Of a stretch of DNA of 8,242 nucleotides, positions 1-4,461 are shown one piece after another. The stretch lies in assembly GCA_031289385.1 (NCBI GenBank), contig JAITPP010000320.1:1-8242 (forward strand), written 5' to 3'. Source of the DNA: Prevotellaceae bacterium. GTDB lineage: Bacteria; Bacteroidota; Bacteroidia; Bacteroidales; UBA932. The position numbers and the translations under genes were made by a program. The first letter of the stretch is position 1. Each line of letters starts with the position of its first letter. A model generated the notes under the pieces. The model saw only the letters and a program-made list of their open reading frames with translations. It did no database searches and had not been told where the DNA came from.

Positions 1-264
1 ATTGAAGGATTTAATGATAAAAAAGAATTGGAATTATTTTTAGTCAAAGAACCTCAAATAGAATATAATACGGAAATGCGTTTATGAGGCTTTGCCCTCG
101 CTGATGCTTTGGGCGAAAGCGGCAGAACTTATTACCACCGTTTAAGCAGATTTTACGCGAGTTACAACCAAACCTAAACCGACAAGCAGTTTAACAACTG
201 CCTGAAAGCGCACGGACACGGCGTAACAATCAAAACATTAATTGGGTTTAAAATCAAGATATAA
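1..264 (+). pseudogene. Decayed C-terminal remnant of a PriCT-2 (primase C-terminal 2) domain protein
   Basis: Frame 1 reads from the window edge to a TAA at 262-264 but is broken by TGA at 85-87 and TAA at 175-177. The stretch after the first stop (GFALADALGESGRTYYHRLS, then RFYASYNQT) and the stretch after the second (TDKQFNNCLKAHGHGVTIKT) together match my memory of the PriCT-2 domain of Bacteroidota primase/helicase-like proteins, where a G-F-A-x-A-D segment is followed by a Y/F-H-R-x-S-R-F segment and then D-K-Q-x-x-x-C-L-K. The second stop falls where an acidic residue is usual, so a GAA to TAA change is likely. Such proteins usually belong to mobile or phage-like elements. The family call is from recalled similarity, not a search. 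The 5' end lies outside the window. Reading as a pseudogene is well supported because two different stop codons interrupt one conserved domain. Confidence 0.7.
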
Positions 265-272
265 GAAAAAAT

Positions 273-359
273 ATGAGTACAGAATACAAAATAAAAAAAC
301 AGGAAAATTTACATTATGGGCGACGTAGTTTGGAAACTACGCCGAACGGAGGAGTATAA
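273..359 (+). CDS. 28-aa leader reading frame, copy 1 (MS-x-EYKI family)
   Basis: This short frame begins MSTEYKIKKQENLHYG, then is translated through the palindrome as RRSLETTPNGGV, and stops at 357-359, 17 bases before the ATG of the membrane protein gene at 377. Two related frames start at 731 and 1440. Compared with those, copy 1 has synonymous changes (TAC for TAT, AAA for AAG) in the EYK part. That is weak evidence that the peptide, not only the DNA, was once under selection. The start resembles the N-terminus I recall for REP-associated tyrosine transposases (RAYT; MSxxYK then a Leu-aromatic pair), so it may be a transposase relic and not a working gene. No ribosome binding site is evident. 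Whether it is translated is unknown. Confidence 0.3.
   Translation: MSTEYKIKKQENLHYGRRSLETTPNGGV
321..352 (+). repeat. REP-like palindrome, forward copy 1
   Basis: Core CGTAGTTTGGAAACTACG at 324-341 has 8-base arms around a GG centre, followed by CCGAACGGAGG. It lies inside the leader frame and 25 bases before the next gene. The same sequence appears inverted at 659-688, so the gene at 377-589 is enclosed by an inverted pair. Confidence 0.85.
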
Positions 360-376
360 TAAAATTTATAAACATT

Positions 377-589
377 ATGAGAATCTTATTAAGTTTAATA
401 TTTTTCGTTTTATATCAAAGTATTTTTGGTATAATATGTTATTCTTATTTTAAATTTATTAAAAAAGAAATTAAAGAAAATAAATTATTATTCTTTTTTT
501 TCTATGGACCAGTAATCCGTATATGTTTATGCGCAGCACTTGCAGTAATGACAGCAGATTTAATTTTATATGGATATGTAGGGACGTAA
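377..589 (+). CDS. Small hypothetical membrane protein (70 aa)
   Basis: I do not recognise this protein. It begins MRILLSLIFFVLYQSIFGII, a hydrophobic segment covering about residues 3-25. A short basic/acidic stretch (KFIKKEIKENK, about 26-36) follows, then a second hydrophobic region covering about 37-67, so two membrane helices are likely, with a short charged connector. The start at 377 is chosen because it opens directly into the hydrophobic segment and sits at the same place relative to the upstream palindrome as the starts of the next two genes. The GGAGGAG at 348-354 is too far away to be a normal Shine-Dalgarno site. The gene is enclosed by inverted palindromes (321-352 and 659-688). 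No promoter was found close upstream. Its length and composition are compatible with a real small membrane protein, but nothing shows its function, so confidence is moderate. Confidence 0.5.
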   Translation: MRILLSLIFFVLYQSIFGIICYSYFKFIKKEIKENKLLFFFFYGPVIRICLCAALAVMTADLILYGYVGT

Positions 590-640
590 TAACAAATGGA
601 ATAATGAATTGAGGAAAGAACAAGGATTAAAAGAAAGGGG

Positions 641-808
641 GGCATACTAATGAAAACCCCCGTTCGGCGTAGTTTCCAAACTACGTCGCACTAAAAGCAA
701 AACTTCAGCCTTGCAAAAAACAGAAAAAATATGAGTAAAGAATATAAGATAAAAGAAGAAGAAAATTTACATTATGAACAACGTAGTTTGAAACTACGCC
801 GAACGGAG
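641..808 (+). mobile_element. Composite repeat element 2: inverted palindrome, leader frame, forward palindrome
   Basis: The unit starts at GGCA (641-644) and continues with a C-run into an inverted palindrome (659-688, core 668-685). Next come ACTAAAAGCA, an A-rich spacer, a leader frame starting at 731, and a forward palindrome (781-808, core 782-798). The same order recurs at 1369-1518, with the same GGCA edge and the same ACTAAAAGCA after the inverted palindrome; only the spacer just before the leader differs. The forward palindrome has lost one central G, leaving CGTAGTTTGAAACTACG, still a perfect hairpin arm pair. The layout resembles a REP doublet or a MITE-like remnant of a RAYT transposon in which nearly all of the transposase is deleted. 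That interpretation is inference; the repeat structure itself is plain in the sequence. Confidence 0.6.
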
Positions 809-826
809 AAAATAGAATTATTATGA
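731..826 (+). CDS. 31-aa leader reading frame, copy 2, overlapping the next start
   Basis: The frame begins MSKEYKIKEEENLHYEQ, identical to copy 3 at 1440. A one-base deletion in the palindrome (TTTGAAA instead of TTTGGAAA) shifts it to a different ending, SLKLRRTEKIELL. Its TGA at 824-826 overlaps the ATG at 823-825 of the secreted protein gene as ATGA. If the leader is translated, this arrangement would allow termination-reinitiation coupling. Equally, it may be a non-translated relic of a transposase N-terminus that happens to end there. No Shine-Dalgarno site is visible, as expected in this phylum. Confidence 0.3.
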   Translation: MSKEYKIKEEENLHYEQRSLKLRRTEKIELL

Positions 827-1302
827 AAAAAATAATATTATTATTACATTTTTTTATTAGTCTGACTGCTAATTCTCAGACGTTTAACAAATGTACCTAT
901 GAACAACTTGCAATATTTTTTAATCGGCAAGATGGTATGAATGTCGTTAAAGATGAAGATAATCTTGAAGATAATTTTATAATAATGCCATTATTGAATG
1001 ATAGTATCTTTTTAGATTACAAAATACAGATATACCCAATCAGTCCGAAGCACATAGAAGATAGTTCTGTTGGTATTATATTTGTCGAAAAAGACAGTAT
1101 AGATGTATATAACATCAATATGTTAGATTTTATATTAAAAAAGATAATGTCTTTTTCAAATAAATATCCGAAAATATTTGATAGTGAAATAACATTGTCT
1201 TTAATAAATGATATATTAAAAATACATTCAAATTGTGGGAGAAATAAAATTTTAATTGTTAATGAGAAAAAATGCGAGCATATAATTAGAATATATCATT
1301 AA
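823..1302 (+). CDS. Hypothetical secreted protein (159 aa) with signal peptide
   Basis: I do not recognise this protein. Residues 1-18 form a typical signal peptide: KK at positions 2-3, a hydrophobic core, then Ala-Asn-Ser before a likely signal peptidase I cut with Gln19 following, a pattern common in Bacteroidota. The mature part is about 141 residues, rich in Ile, Asp, Lys and Asn, with three Cys (near residue 24 and two in the last 30 residues, SNCGR and KKCEH). This would allow a disulphide after export. No transmembrane segment, lipobox or T9SS tail is visible. The first codons (ATGAAAAAAATAATATT) are identical to those of the gene at 1533, although the bodies are unrelated. The gene is much more A/T-rich than the minus-strand operon to the right. 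It lies between forward (781-808) and inverted (1378-1409) palindromes, and its ATG overlaps the stop of the leader frame. Confidence 0.65.
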   Translation: MKKIILLLHFFISLTANSQTFNKCTYEQLAIFFNRQDGMNVVKDEDNLEDNFIIMPLLNDSIFLDYKIQIYPISPKHIEDSSVGIIFVEKDSIDVYNINMLDFILKKIMSFSNKYPKIFDSEITLSLINDILKIHSNCGRNKILIVNEKKCEHIIRIYH

Positions 1303-1368
1303 TTTAAATGATTTTGAGATGATTATTAAACAATATGTTGAATTATTTCGTATATATATATTGTAGAT

Positions 1369-1518
1369 GGCACAAAACCTCCGTTCGGCGTAGTTTCCAA
1401 ACTACGTCGCACTAAAAGCAGAAATAAAAAGAACAAAATATGAGTAAAGAATATAAGATAAAAGAAGAAGAAAATTTACATTATGAACAACGTAGTTTGG
1501 AAACTACGCCGAATGGAG
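1369..1518 (+). mobile_element. Composite repeat element 3: inverted palindrome, leader frame, forward palindrome
   Basis: The order is the same as in the element at 641-808. It has a GGCA edge (1369-1372), AAAACCTCC, an inverted palindrome (1378-1409, core 1389-1406), ACTAAAAGCA, a short A-rich spacer, the leader ATG at 1440, and a forward palindrome (core 1491-1508). From the leader ATG onward it matches 731-839 almost base for base. Over about 110 bases I see one indel (the central G of the palindrome) and one C/T difference after it. The identity continues past the element into the start of the downstream gene, to about 1548. Such identity implies recent duplication or gene conversion. 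Confidence 0.6.
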
Positions 1519-1532
1519 AAAATAGAATTATT

Positions 1533-1916
1533 ATGAAAAAAATAATATTGATAATATTGTTATTATTGGTTGGATTACAAAAATCTTTTTCTTGTGATAT
1601 TAATGTAGATTCTTTATTCCAACAGCATTTTCTATCGTTGGATACAACGGTTGTATGTGGAGAATCTAAATTGATTTTACCGGTGGATATAAAATTTGTA
1701 TATTTAGTGGGTATTCTGTCAGATATATCTTTTGAAATTCATTCATATTCAGGGCATCCGATACTAACTGTTAATAATGTTATGGATTTTAAAAAATGGT
1801 ATCTAAGAAATAAACATAAAATTAATTGTGAAAAAGTGGAGAAAGCCCTTTTTCTATTGGAGGTTGGACTTACAGAAGAAGTCGAAAAAGAGATAAAAAA
1901 ATTAAAAATTGACTAA
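1533..1916 (+). CDS. Hypothetical exported protein (127 aa), possibly a lipoprotein
   Basis: I do not recognise this protein. From the ATG at 1533 it starts with a signal peptide: KK at positions 2-3, a long Ile/Leu core, then Ser-Phe-Ser-Cys with Cys21. The Cys could be a lipoprotein acylation site, but position -3 is Ser and not Leu, so ordinary signal peptidase cleavage is also possible. The mature part contains FKKWYLRNKHKINCEK, a W-Y-x-x-N-K pattern I have seen in other uncharacterised Bacteroidota proteins, and ends in a charged helix (LTEEVEKEIKKLKID). The frame stays open upstream to an ATG at 1440, which would add 31 leader residues and bury the signal peptide. I prefer 1533 because it corresponds exactly to the start at 823 in the sister module. 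No inverted palindrome follows this gene, and no terminator is evident after it. Confidence 0.6.
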   Translation: MKKIILIILLLLVGLQKSFSCDINVDSLFQQHFLSLDTTVVCGESKLILPVDIKFVYLVGILSDISFEIHSYSGHPILTVNNVMDFKKWYLRNKHKINCEKVEKALFLLEVGLTEEVEKEIKKLKID

Positions 1917-1971
1917 TAGTTTAAAAAGCATCAAAGCCAAATTTGTAGCTGAATTTTAAAATAAATAAATG

Positions 1972-2120
1972 AAATTATTATGAAAAAAAATAATAAGTAT
2001 AAATGCAGGTAAAACCTGCACGGATAGCACGAACGAGATAGAATCTCGTCCAAACGGGGAAAGGCAATGATTATGAAAACAATAACAACAGTTTTTGCCT
2101 TGCAAAAGTTTCAAATTTAA
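1972..2120 (+). pseudogene. Degenerate fourth module: two broken signal-peptide-like starts around a two-hairpin repeat
   Basis: At 1972-1995 the sequence repeats the start of the genes at 823 and 1533 (ATTATTATGAAAAAAA then ATAAT) but with one extra A, so the frame ends after 10 codons at 2010-2012. Past the hairpins, an ATG at 2073 opens MKTITTVFA, which looks like the beginning of a signal peptide, but stops after 15 codons at 2118-2120. Neither can make a protein of useful length. They are best read as remnants of exported-protein genes next to a repeat. The alternative is chance A-rich sequence. Confidence 0.35.
2001..2060 (+). repeat. Two-hairpin REP-like element, type B, copy 1
   Basis: The first hairpin is TGCAGGT (2004-2010), loop AAA, ACCTGCA (2014-2020). 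The linker CGGATAGCACGA follows, then a second hairpin ACGAGAT (2033-2039), loop AGA, ATCTCGT (2043-2049). The first hairpin and linker align with 7674-7703, where TGTAGGT pairs with ACCTACA. Both strands of the stem changed together, so pairing is conserved between the copies. Confidence 0.7.
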
Positions 2121-2221
2121 TATTCCAAAAGGCACAGAGAACACAAAGAATTTTGGTATAAAAATATTTAAAATCTTTGTATATTTGTGGAAAATTAAAA
2201 AAAGAAGTGAACAAATAATTT

Positions 2222-2249
2222 TCAATTCTCAATTTTCAATTCTCAATTC
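2222..2249 (+). repeat. Tandem heptamer repeat, four units of TCAATTC
   Basis: Four consecutive 7-base units read TCAATTC, TCAATTT, TCAATTC, TCAATTC, followed by a C-run. Two other heptamer arrays with different units occur at 3383-3410 and 7464-7498. The surrounding 1917-2325 has no convincing gene. It also contains ACAGAGAACACAAAG (2136-2150), a degenerate intergenic repeat of a kind I recall from Bacteroidota. Confidence 0.8.
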
Positions 2250-2325
2250 TCCCCCGTTTATTCCATTTTTTTAACAAATAGGGTGTTAATTTTATAAAAT
2301 TTTGTTTTTTTATGCAAAAAAATTG

Positions 2326-2353
2326 TTGATTATAAAAAAAACATATACCTTTG
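2326..2353 (+). promoter_or_regulatory. Bacteroidota-type promoter for the putative small RNA
   Basis: A perfect -7 box TACCTTTG (TAnnTTTG) lies at 2346-2353. TTG triplets at 2323-2325 and 2326-2328 lie 20 and 17 bases upstream, within the usual range for the -33 box. Transcription would begin near 2360. No reading frame of useful length follows before the terminator at 2439-2472. Confidence 0.55.
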
Positions 2354-2359
2354 CCTTTG

Positions 2360-2472
2360 GTTTTACATAGGTGATGATTGTTATGACATGTGATACACAC
2401 TCCCTCCTATAATAAATTGTATCAATGTCATACACGTTAAGGAAGTAACTATTGTTACTTCCTTTGCTTTTT
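2360..2472 (+). ncRNA. Putative free-standing small RNA (about 113 nt), family unknown
   Basis: Between a good promoter and an intrinsic terminator there is no sensible reading frame, but there is a strong stem. TATGACAT (2382-2389) pairs with ATGTCATA (2425-2432), and GATACA (2392-2397) pairs with TGTATC (2418-2423), leaving GT opposite A as a small internal bulge. The 20-base loop (2398-2417) contains CTCCCTCCTATAAT, a C-rich stretch like the anti-Shine-Dalgarno sequence. ATAGG (2367-2371) near the 5' end could pair with CCTAT (2406-2410) in that loop as a pseudoknot. It does not match the SRP or tmRNA features I know. A Bacteroidota 6S-type RNA is not excluded but seems short. An alternative is that it is a leader/attenuator of the outer-membrane gene at 2535. 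However, that gene has its own promoter after the terminator. Confidence 0.5.
2439..2472 (+). terminator. Intrinsic terminator of the putative small RNA
   Basis: AAGGAAGTAAC (2439-2449) pairs perfectly over 11 bases with GTTACTTCCTT (2454-2464) across a TATT loop. TGC and a T-run at 2468-2472 follow. Confidence 0.8.
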
Positions 2473-2495
2473 AAACAAAAAAATTATTATATTTG
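2463..2495 (+). promoter_or_regulatory. Bacteroidota-type promoter for the outer-membrane gene
   Basis: TTTG at 2463-2466 and TATATTTG at 2488-2495 match the -33 and -7 consensus with 21 bases between them. The start point would be near 2502, giving a leader of about 33 bases. The -33 box lies in the 3' arm and tail of the preceding terminator. Confidence 0.65.
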
Positions 2496-2534
2496 CACGA
2501 TATTTATTAGTATTAATAATTAAAAAAATGTATT

Positions 2535-3134
2535 ATGAAAAAATTATTTTTTGCAACTTTGATATTATTTGTTTCGATAGAAGCAAGCGCACAGTTGAAA
2601 CTCGGCATAAAAGGCGGCTGGGATTTTCTAAATTTTGATATTAGCGAAAGCTTTAAAGGACAACTGAAAACAGACAAATCCGTAGCTTGGAATTTAGGCG
2701 TTGTAGCACAGGTAAAATTGTCGGGAAGTTTATATTTGCAGCCCGAAATTCTTTATTCTTCGCAGAAAAAAATAGAAGTAAACCCTTCTTCTACTATGAT
2801 TATTCCAGATGTTCTTTACGACAAAAACGCTAAAATATCTTATTTTCAAGTTCCAGTAAATCTTTTATACAAATTCAATATTTTGGCTGTTGAGCCGTTT
2901 ATTTCGGGAGGCGCATATTTTGGTTACGCTATCGACAGAAAAATGCCCGCGTATTATTCAAAAGAAAACATTAAAAAAACCGATTGGGGAGTAAGCATTG
3001 GCGCAGGTGTGGACTTTTTAAAATTTCAGGTGAGCGCACGATATAATTGGGGACTTCAAGATATTTCGGAAGTACAGGATATTAAATGGAAAAACAATAA
3101 ATTCAACGTATCCATTGCATTTTTTATTTTATAA
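2535..3134 (+). CDS. Outer-membrane beta-barrel (porin-family) protein, 199 aa
   Basis: Residues 1-19 are a signal peptide ending Ala-Ser-Ala before Gln20. The mature part alternates polar and hydrophobic residues in beta-strand fashion (KLGIKGGWDFLNF; AWNLGVVAQVKLSGSLYLQP; ISYFQVPVNLLYKFN; WGVSIGAGVDFLKFQVSARY) and ends in a last strand, FNVSIAFFIL. This is the layout of the small outer-membrane beta-barrel family (OMP_b-brl_2 type) common in Bacteroidota, with a YFQVPVNLLYKF segment that is typical of it. Its length of about 200 residues fits an eight-stranded barrel. The function within the family is unknown. It has its own promoter (2463-2495) and a strong terminator at 3291-3325, so it is probably monocistronic. 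The ATG at 2535 is preferred because it opens directly into the signal peptide. An earlier ATG at 2528 is in another frame. Confidence 0.85.
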   Translation: MKKLFFATLILFVSIEASAQLKLGIKGGWDFLNFDISESFKGQLKTDKSVAWNLGVVAQVKLSGSLYLQPEILYSSQKKIEVNPSSTMIIPDVLYDKNAKISYFQVPVNLLYKFNILAVEPFISGGAYFGYAIDRKMPAYYSKENIKKTDWGVSIGAGVDFLKFQVSARYNWGLQDISEVQDIKWKNNKFNVSIAFFIL

Positions 3135-3290
3135 TTATACAGCATATTGTAGTAGATGAGGATTTTTCAGTTATTTAATATATAATTTTAAGTTTTTATT
3201 TTTTTGTAATTTTTAAAATTGTTAGTAAAAAGATTATTTTAAAGCTCTCCCCCTACTTGATTTTGGAACGAGTAAAGTAGTAAAAAAACA

Positions 3291-3325
3291 AAATCCCGAC
3301 ATTTTTACTGTCGGGATTTGTTTTT
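3291..3325 (+). terminator. Strong intrinsic terminator, probably bidirectional, between convergent genes
   Basis: AAATCCCGACA (3291-3301) pairs over 11 bases with TGTCGGGATTT (3309-3319) across a 7-base loop. A T-run follows on the plus strand. The A-run at 3282-3288, upstream of the stem, becomes a T-run for transcripts on the minus strand. It lies between the ends of the plus-strand gene (3134) and the minus-strand gene (3420). Confidence 0.85.
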
Positions 3326-3382
3326 ATATTATAAAGGTGATTTATATACGTCACGTTATTATCCGATTGCTGTTGTTTTTCA

Positions 3383-3410
3383 TTCTTAATTCTTAACTCT
3401 TAATTCTTAA
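3383..3410 (+). repeat. Tandem heptamer repeat, four units of TTCTTAA
   Basis: The units read TTCTTAA, TTCTTAA, CTCTTAA, TTCTTAA. The array ends 9 bases before the stop codon side of the pseudouridine synthase gene, so it would lie in that operon's 3' untranslated region. Confidence 0.8.
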
Positions 3411-3419
3411 TTCAAAAAT

Positions 3420-4460
3420 TCATTCCTCGCGGTTTGACACATATTTTCGCCATTTTTCTATTAGCATTTGCATATTTTCGGGCATTGGCACTTCAAACAG
3501 CATTTGTTGTTTTGTGCGGGGATGCTGAAATCCCAAAACCGCTGCGTGCAAAAAATGATGAGGCACAAGAGCAAAGCAATTATGTATGAATTGTTTATAT
3601 TTTGTAAATGTCGTTCCGCGCAATATAATATCGCCGCCATAGCGCTCGTCGTTAAACAGCGGATGCCCGATATGCGTGAGATGAACTCTTATTTGATGCG
3701 TTCGTCCTGTTTCGAGTTTGCACTCAACCAGCGATACATAACCCAAATCTTCAATAACTTTATAATGTGTTACGGCGTGTTTTCCAATGTTTTCGTCATC
3801 AAAAACCTGAAAGCGCAATCTGTCGTGCGGGCAACGGGCTATATTTCCTGTTATTGTGGCTTCGTTGTTATCAAATCGTCCCCAAACCAAAGCATAGTAT
3901 AACCGCTGAACGGTGTGATTAAAAAATTGTTGCGCCAGATGTTTTAATGTTTCCAGATTTTTAGCAACAACCATTGTTCCCGACGTGTCTTTGTCGATGC
4001 GGTGTACGAGTAATCCTGCGCGTTCGTCGTCGAGGTTTACATTTTCGTTTCCGCGCAAATAATATGCAAGAGCGTTTACGAGAGTTCCCGAATAATTTCC
4101 GTGTCCGGGATGCACAACCATTCCCGACGGTTTGTTTATCACAAGCAAATCGCCATCTTCATACAAAATATCAAGAGGGATATTTTCGGGAATTATTTCT
4201 ACGCCGCGCCGTTCGTAAGGCATTACTATTGATATTTTATCAAATGGTTTTACCTTATAATTGCATTTTTTTGCGATTCCGTTTACCAAAATCCAACCTG
4301 CATCGGCGGCATTTTGTATTCGGTTGCGTGATGCGCCTTCAATTTTATCGGTTACATATCTGTCAATACGAATGGGCGATTGTCCTTTATCAACGGCAAA
4401 CGAATAATGTTCGTAAAGTTCGTTTTGCTCTTCGTTTATAATCTCATTTTCGTCCAACAT
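3420..4460 (-). CDS. rluD: RluA/RluD-family 23S rRNA pseudouridine synthase
   Basis: This enzyme turns specific uridines of large-subunit rRNA into pseudouridine. RluD members act on helix 69 of 23S rRNA. An N-terminal S4 RNA-binding domain spans about residues 29-90 (RIDRYVTDKI, SRNRIQNAADAGWILVNG). The catalytic domain carries HRIDKDTSG at 153-161 with the catalytic Asp156, the substrate-binding RTHQIRVHL at 253-261, and HFLHAAVLGFQHP near 302-314. At 346 residues it has normal length for an RluD-type protein with an S4 domain. The assignment to RluD rather than another RluA subgroup rests on the S4 domain and length, not on a tree. It is the last gene of the minus-strand operon. Its ATG lies one base after the stop of the upstream T9SS protein gene, so translational coupling is likely. 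Confidence 0.9.
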   Translation of the reverse strand: MLDENEIINEEQNELYEHYSFAVDKGQSPIRIDRYVTDKIEGASRNRIQNAADAGWILVNGIAKKCNYKVKPFDKISIVMPYERRGVEIIPENIPLDILYEDGDLLVINKPSGMVVHPGHGNYSGTLVNALAYYLRGNENVNLDDERAGLLVHRIDKDTSGTMVVAKNLETLKHLAQQFFNHTVQRLYYALVWGRFDNNEATITGNIARCPHDRLRFQVFDDENIGKHAVTHYKVIEDLGYVSLVECKLETGRTHQIRVHLTHIGHPLFNDERYGGDIILRGTTFTKYKQFIHNCFALVPHHFLHAAVLGFQHPRTKQQMLFEVPMPENMQMLIEKWRKYVSNREE

Positions 4461-4461
4461 T

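Noticed and set aside
348..354. GGAGGAG as a Shine-Dalgarno site for the gene at 377
   Set aside because: The distance to the ATG is 22 bases, it is part of the repeat, and such sites are rarely used in this phylum.
421..428. TATTTTTG as a -7 promoter box inside the first small gene
   Set aside because: It matches TAnnTTTG but no TTTG lies at the right distance and it is inside a reading frame; chance matches are expected in A/T-rich DNA.
657..1518. Integron cassette array with attC sites
   Set aside because: Small same-direction genes separated by imperfect inverted sites look cassette-like, and GCCGAAC/GTTCGGC is one base from the common attC ends GCCTAAC/GTTAGGC. However, the ends do not fit RYYYAAC...GTTRRRY, their order is reversed relative to an attC site, and no integrase is in view.
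273..1518. CRISPR array
   Set aside because: The repeats are hundreds of bases apart with coding sequence between them, some are inverted, and no cas gene is present.
1956..2225. 89-aa minus-strand reading frame
   Set aside because: It runs through the two-hairpin repeat and intergenic A/T-rich sequence, has an unusual Phe/Cys-rich composition, and has no promoter or family resemblance.
3468..4441. Plus-strand reading frames of 144 and 155 aa inside the pseudouridine synthase gene
   Set aside because: They lie antisense to a clear, intact conserved gene, with Cys/Arg/Phe-rich composition typical of shadow frames.
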